From Polaromonas sp. (GTDB lineage Bacteria; Pseudomonadota; Gammaproteobacteria; Burkholderiales; Burkholderiaceae_C), in NCBI RefSeq assembly GCF_029945685.1, contig NZ_JAQSDA010000008.1:54991-118990 (forward strand): 64,000 bases of DNA, read 5' to 3'. The notes below the pieces were generated by a model. It worked only from the letters and a program-made list of their open reading frames with translations. It searched no databases and was not told the origin of the DNA. Positions within the stretch are counted from its first letter, which is position 1; each line of letters opens with the position of its first letter. This document shows, piece by piece, positions 62,096-64,000 of the stretch. Both the position numbers and the translations under genes were made by a program.

Positions 62096-62626
62096 TCAGT
62101 CCCGCTTGGCCCACTCCACAAACTCCGGAGCGTAGCCGCGGGACTTCAAAAAGTCGGCCAGCGCATAACCGGTGCCGGCCGGCCAGCACTTGACGTCTTC
62201 GTGCGCGTACAGCCGGTAGTCCACCAGCTCGGGGGAGAGTTTGACTTCGCCATGGCCGACGGCGCTGTAGGCAATGATGATCTGGTTCATGCGCTGGAAG
62301 TCGTACACGCCGATCAGCTGGAGGTCGGTCACGTCGAGGCTGGTTTCTTCCTTGATCTCGCGGGTGATGCCGCCCTCGGGCGTTTCACCGGCTTCCATGA
62401 AACCGGTGATCAGCGCGTACATCTTGCCGGACCAGGCAGCGTTGCGCGCCAGCAGGATCTTGCCCTGGTGCTCGATGACGGCGGCCAGCACCGGCACCGG
62501 GTTGTTCCAGTGGGTGTAGTCGCAGGCCGGGCAGCGCAGGCGCACGGTTTCGCCGCTGTCTTCCAGCTGGGAAATCATCGCCAGCGGGGTGGCGCAGCTG
62601 GGGCAAAACTTGAATTCCTGGCTCAT
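62096..62626 (-). CDS. Nudix hydrolase with zinc ribbon
   Basis: 176 residues. The N-terminal ribbon has CPSCATPL and CPACDYTHWNNP. The Nudix box is GFMEAGETPEGGITREIKEETSLDV (GX5EX7REUXEEX form, with Ser where Gly is usual near the end; written here in full form only as a pattern). It resembles NudC-like NADH/mRNA-decapping hydrolases, but the length is shorter. The substrate is probably a nucleoside diphosphate derivative. Confidence 0.88.
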   Translation of the reverse strand: MSQEFKFCPSCATPLAMISQLEDSGETVRLRCPACDYTHWNNPVPVLAAVIEHQGKILLARNAAWSGKMYALITGFMEAGETPEGGITREIKEETSLDVTDLQLIGVYDFQRMNQIIIAYSAVGHGEVKLSPELVDYRLYAHEDVKCWPAGTGYALADFLKSRGYAPEFVEWAKRD

Positions 62627-62635
62627 GCGATTGCT

Positions 62636-62690
62636 TCCTTACTGATAGCTGCGTGCGTCCGGGGGAAAAGGGCTACAGCCACTTTTTATA
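62636..62690 (+). repeat. dispersed element A, copy 12
   Basis: CTTACTGATAGCTGCGTGCG, GGGGGAAAAGGGCTACAGCC, ACTTTTTAT. It is closest to copy 2 inside the M16 gene at the GGGCTACAGCCA-TTTTTAT end. Confidence 0.85.
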
Positions 62691-62707
62691 TGCAAATTTT
62701 TGTTGCC

Positions 62708-62784
62708 GTTCGCCCTGAGCCTGTCGAAGGGTCCGCGCGGAAAACTGGTTCCATGGGCTTGGCTTCGACAGGCTCAGCCCGAAC
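62708..62784. repeat. long inverted repeat between Nudix and cysM genes
   Basis: GTTCGCCCTGAGCCTGTCGA (first arm, 22 bp) and CTTCGACAGGCTCAGCCCGA (second arm) are inverted copies with two mismatches around a ~33-bp loop. CTTCGACAGGCTCAG-type arms are very common in proteobacterial genomes. It may also act as the cysM terminator. Confidence 0.8.
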
Positions 62785-62794
62785 GGCCAGAGAG

Positions 62795-63697
62795 TCAGGC
62801 CGGGAACACGCCGGTCGACAGGTAGCGGTCGCCGCGGTCGCAGACGATGAACACGATCACCGCGTTCTCGACGGTTTTGGCAATTTCCTGCGCCACCCAG
62901 CAGGCACCGGCGGCCGAGATGCCGGCGAAGATGCCTTCTTCGCGCGCCAGGCGGCGGCACATGTCTTCGGCATCGCCCTGGCTCACCAGCACGGTGTCGT
63001 CGATATGGCGGGGGTCGTAAATTTTCGGCATGTAGGCCTCGGGCCACTTTCGGATGCCGGGGATGCGCGAACCTTCACTCGGCTGCGCGCCGATGATGCG
63101 GATCGCCGGGTTTTTCTCTTTCAGGAAACGCGACACGCCGGTGATGGTGCCGGTGGTGCCCATGGCGCTGACGAAGTGCGTGACTTTGCCGGCCGTGTCG
63201 GCCCAGATCTCGGGGCCGGTGGTTTCGTAGTGGATGCGCGGGTTGTCCTGGTTGGCAAACTGGTCCAGCACGCGGCCCTTGCCGTCTTTGGCCATCTGGT
63301 CGGCCAGGTCGCGGGCGTGTTCCATGCCGCCGCTTTTGGGCGTGAGGATCAGCTCGGCGCCAAAGGCCTTCATGGTCTGCGCGCGTTCGATCGACAGGTC
63401 CTCCGGCATGATCAGCACCATGCGGTAACCCTTGATGGCCGCGGCCATGGCCAGCGCAATGCCGGTGTTGCCCGAGGTCGCCTCGATCAGTGTGTCGCCG
63501 GGCTGGATCTCGCCGCGCTCTTCCGCGCGCTTGATCATGGACAGCGCGGGCCGGTCTTTGACCGAGCCGGCGGGGTTGTTGCCCTCGAGCTTGCCGAGGA
63601 CCACATTGTTGCGTTGAGTGTTGCTGTCGGACTGGATGCGTTGCAGTGCCACCAGAGGCGTTTTGCCAATGGCGTCTTCGATGGTCGGATAAATCAT
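62795..63697 (-). CDS. cysM: Cysteine synthase B (O-acetylserine sulfhydrylase B)
   Basis: 300-residue PLP enzyme joining sulfide or thiosulfate to O-acetylserine. It has GKLEGNNPAGSVKDRPA with the catalytic Lys, the TSGNTGIALAMAAAIKGY substrate loop and SAMGTTGTITG. The last residues (RGDRYLSTGVFPA) fit CysM rather than CysK. The ATG giving MIYPTIEDAIGKTPL is chosen; the longer open frame runs through the tRNA-Leu gene on the other strand. Confidence 0.95.
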   Translation of the reverse strand: MIYPTIEDAIGKTPLVALQRIQSDSNTQRNNVVLGKLEGNNPAGSVKDRPALSMIKRAEERGEIQPGDTLIEATSGNTGIALAMAAAIKGYRMVLIMPEDLSIERAQTMKAFGAELILTPKSGGMEHARDLADQMAKDGKGRVLDQFANQDNPRIHYETTGPEIWADTAGKVTHFVSAMGTTGTITGVSRFLKEKNPAIRIIGAQPSEGSRIPGIRKWPEAYMPKIYDPRHIDDTVLVSQGDAEDMCRRLAREEGIFAGISAAGACWVAQEIAKTVENAVIVFIVCDRGDRYLSTGVFPA

Positions 63698-63737
63698 ACC
63701 CTGCACTGTGCCATAATTTGCCTCTTCGCATCTTGCA

Positions 63738-63822
63738 GCCCGGGTGGTGAAATTGGTAGACGCAGGGGACTCAAAATCCCCCGCCGAAAGGCGTGCCGGT
63801 TCGATTCCGGCCCCGGGCACCA
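63738..63822 (+). tRNA. tRNA-Leu (anticodon CAA)
   Basis: 85-nt class II tRNA. Acceptor GCCCGGG with CCCGGGC, anticodon stem GGGGA/TCCCC with loop CTCAAAA giving CAA, a long variable arm (CCGCCGAAAGGCGTG), T-arm GGTTCGATTCC and an encoded CCA. Confidence 0.95.
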
Positions 63823-64000
63823 CCTCTTGTGCGCATCAGACGCCTGGTTCTTCCGAACCGGCCCGCCTTAGGACGATATTGACCAAGCGCACTTCGTACG
63901 CGGGTTCGATTCCGGCCCCGGGCACCACCTCTTGTGCACATCAGTCGCCTGGTTCTTCCGAACCGGCCCGCCTTAGGACGATATTGACCAAGCGCACTTC
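63798..64000 (+). repeat. 105-bp direct repeat that copies the tRNA-Leu 3' end
   Basis: The last 25 bases of the tRNA (GGTTCGATTCC to CACCA) plus ~80 bases downstream are repeated, with the second copy starting at 63903 and running off the window. There are only a few differences (GTGCGCATCAGACG against GTGCACATCAGTCG). The second copy is not a whole tRNA. It could be a site-specific recombination scar, an attachment site or part of a longer tandem array. Confidence 0.9.

Overview
The window is a chromosomal segment of a betaproteobacterium, most likely family Comamonadaceae (Polaromonas/Rhodoferax/Acidovorax-like). The basis is the GC-rich coding sequence, the order ispE - tRNA-Gln - prs - rplY - pth, the aa3 cytochrome oxidase locus with its small accessory genes, the pca genes under an IclR regulator, and dispersed repeats of a type I associate with this family. 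The genus is inference. Most of the window is ordinary core genome.

Layout. 1-3.3 kb: end of ispE, tRNA-Gln, prs, rplY, pth. 3.8-8.2 kb (minus): an overlapping run of two M16 peptidase genes, rsmD, coaD and a ferredoxin, divergent from ftsY (8.3 kb). 9.5-11.4 kb: an Ldh2-type dehydrogenase and two membrane proteins. 11.8 kb: rpoH behind a perfect CIRCE (HrcA) operator. 12.9-22.4 kb (mostly minus): the cytochrome c oxidase locus ctaC, ctaD, a 37-residue assembly protein, ctaG, a DUF2970 protein, ctaE, then SURF1, an SCO-like anchored protein, ctaA, ctaB and sco1. 22.6-25.5 kb: a DUF2244 protein, a BioC-like methyltransferase, a ComF-type protein and trmL. 25.5-29.0 kb: two paralogous divergent pairs of a LysR regulator and a small secreted DUF4148 protein. 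29.1-34.3 kb: a MaoC hydratase, an orphan ParA, a Ser/Thr kinase with a cyclase-FHA protein, and a TauE/SafE permease.

34.5-43.8 kb is an aromatic-degradation region: two glutathione S-transferases, hydroxyquinol 1,2-dioxygenase, an FAD aromatic hydroxylase, pcaF, pcaJ, pcaI and the IclR regulator pcaR. It suggests resorcinol or hydroxyquinol going through maleylacetate and 3-oxoadipate to central metabolism, but no maleylacetate reductase lies here. It also holds decayed 3' ends of a thiolase and a LysR gene. 44-54.5 kb: a DUF1841 protein, a dihaem cytochrome c, a MoxR - small membrane protein - GNAT - VWA cluster, tamA/tamB and tRNA-Arg. 55.8-62.0 kb: an intact type I restriction-modification operon hsdM-hsdS-fic-hsdR. 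62.1-64 kb: a Nudix hydrolase, cysM, tRNA-Leu and a 105-bp direct repeat that copies the tRNA-Leu 3' end.

The most unusual signal is outside the named genes. About twelve copies of a ~58-bp element (core GATAGCTGCTNGCGC, then AAGGGCTNNAG) are scattered through the window. Four lie inside reading frames: two forward copies fall in the same frame inside secretion signals (an M16 peptidase and Sco1), and two reverse copies fall in another shared frame inside a methyltransferase and a DUF1841 protein. A second repeat family (~92 bp, three copies) starts within about 7 bases after the stop codon of a gene in the same orientation every time.
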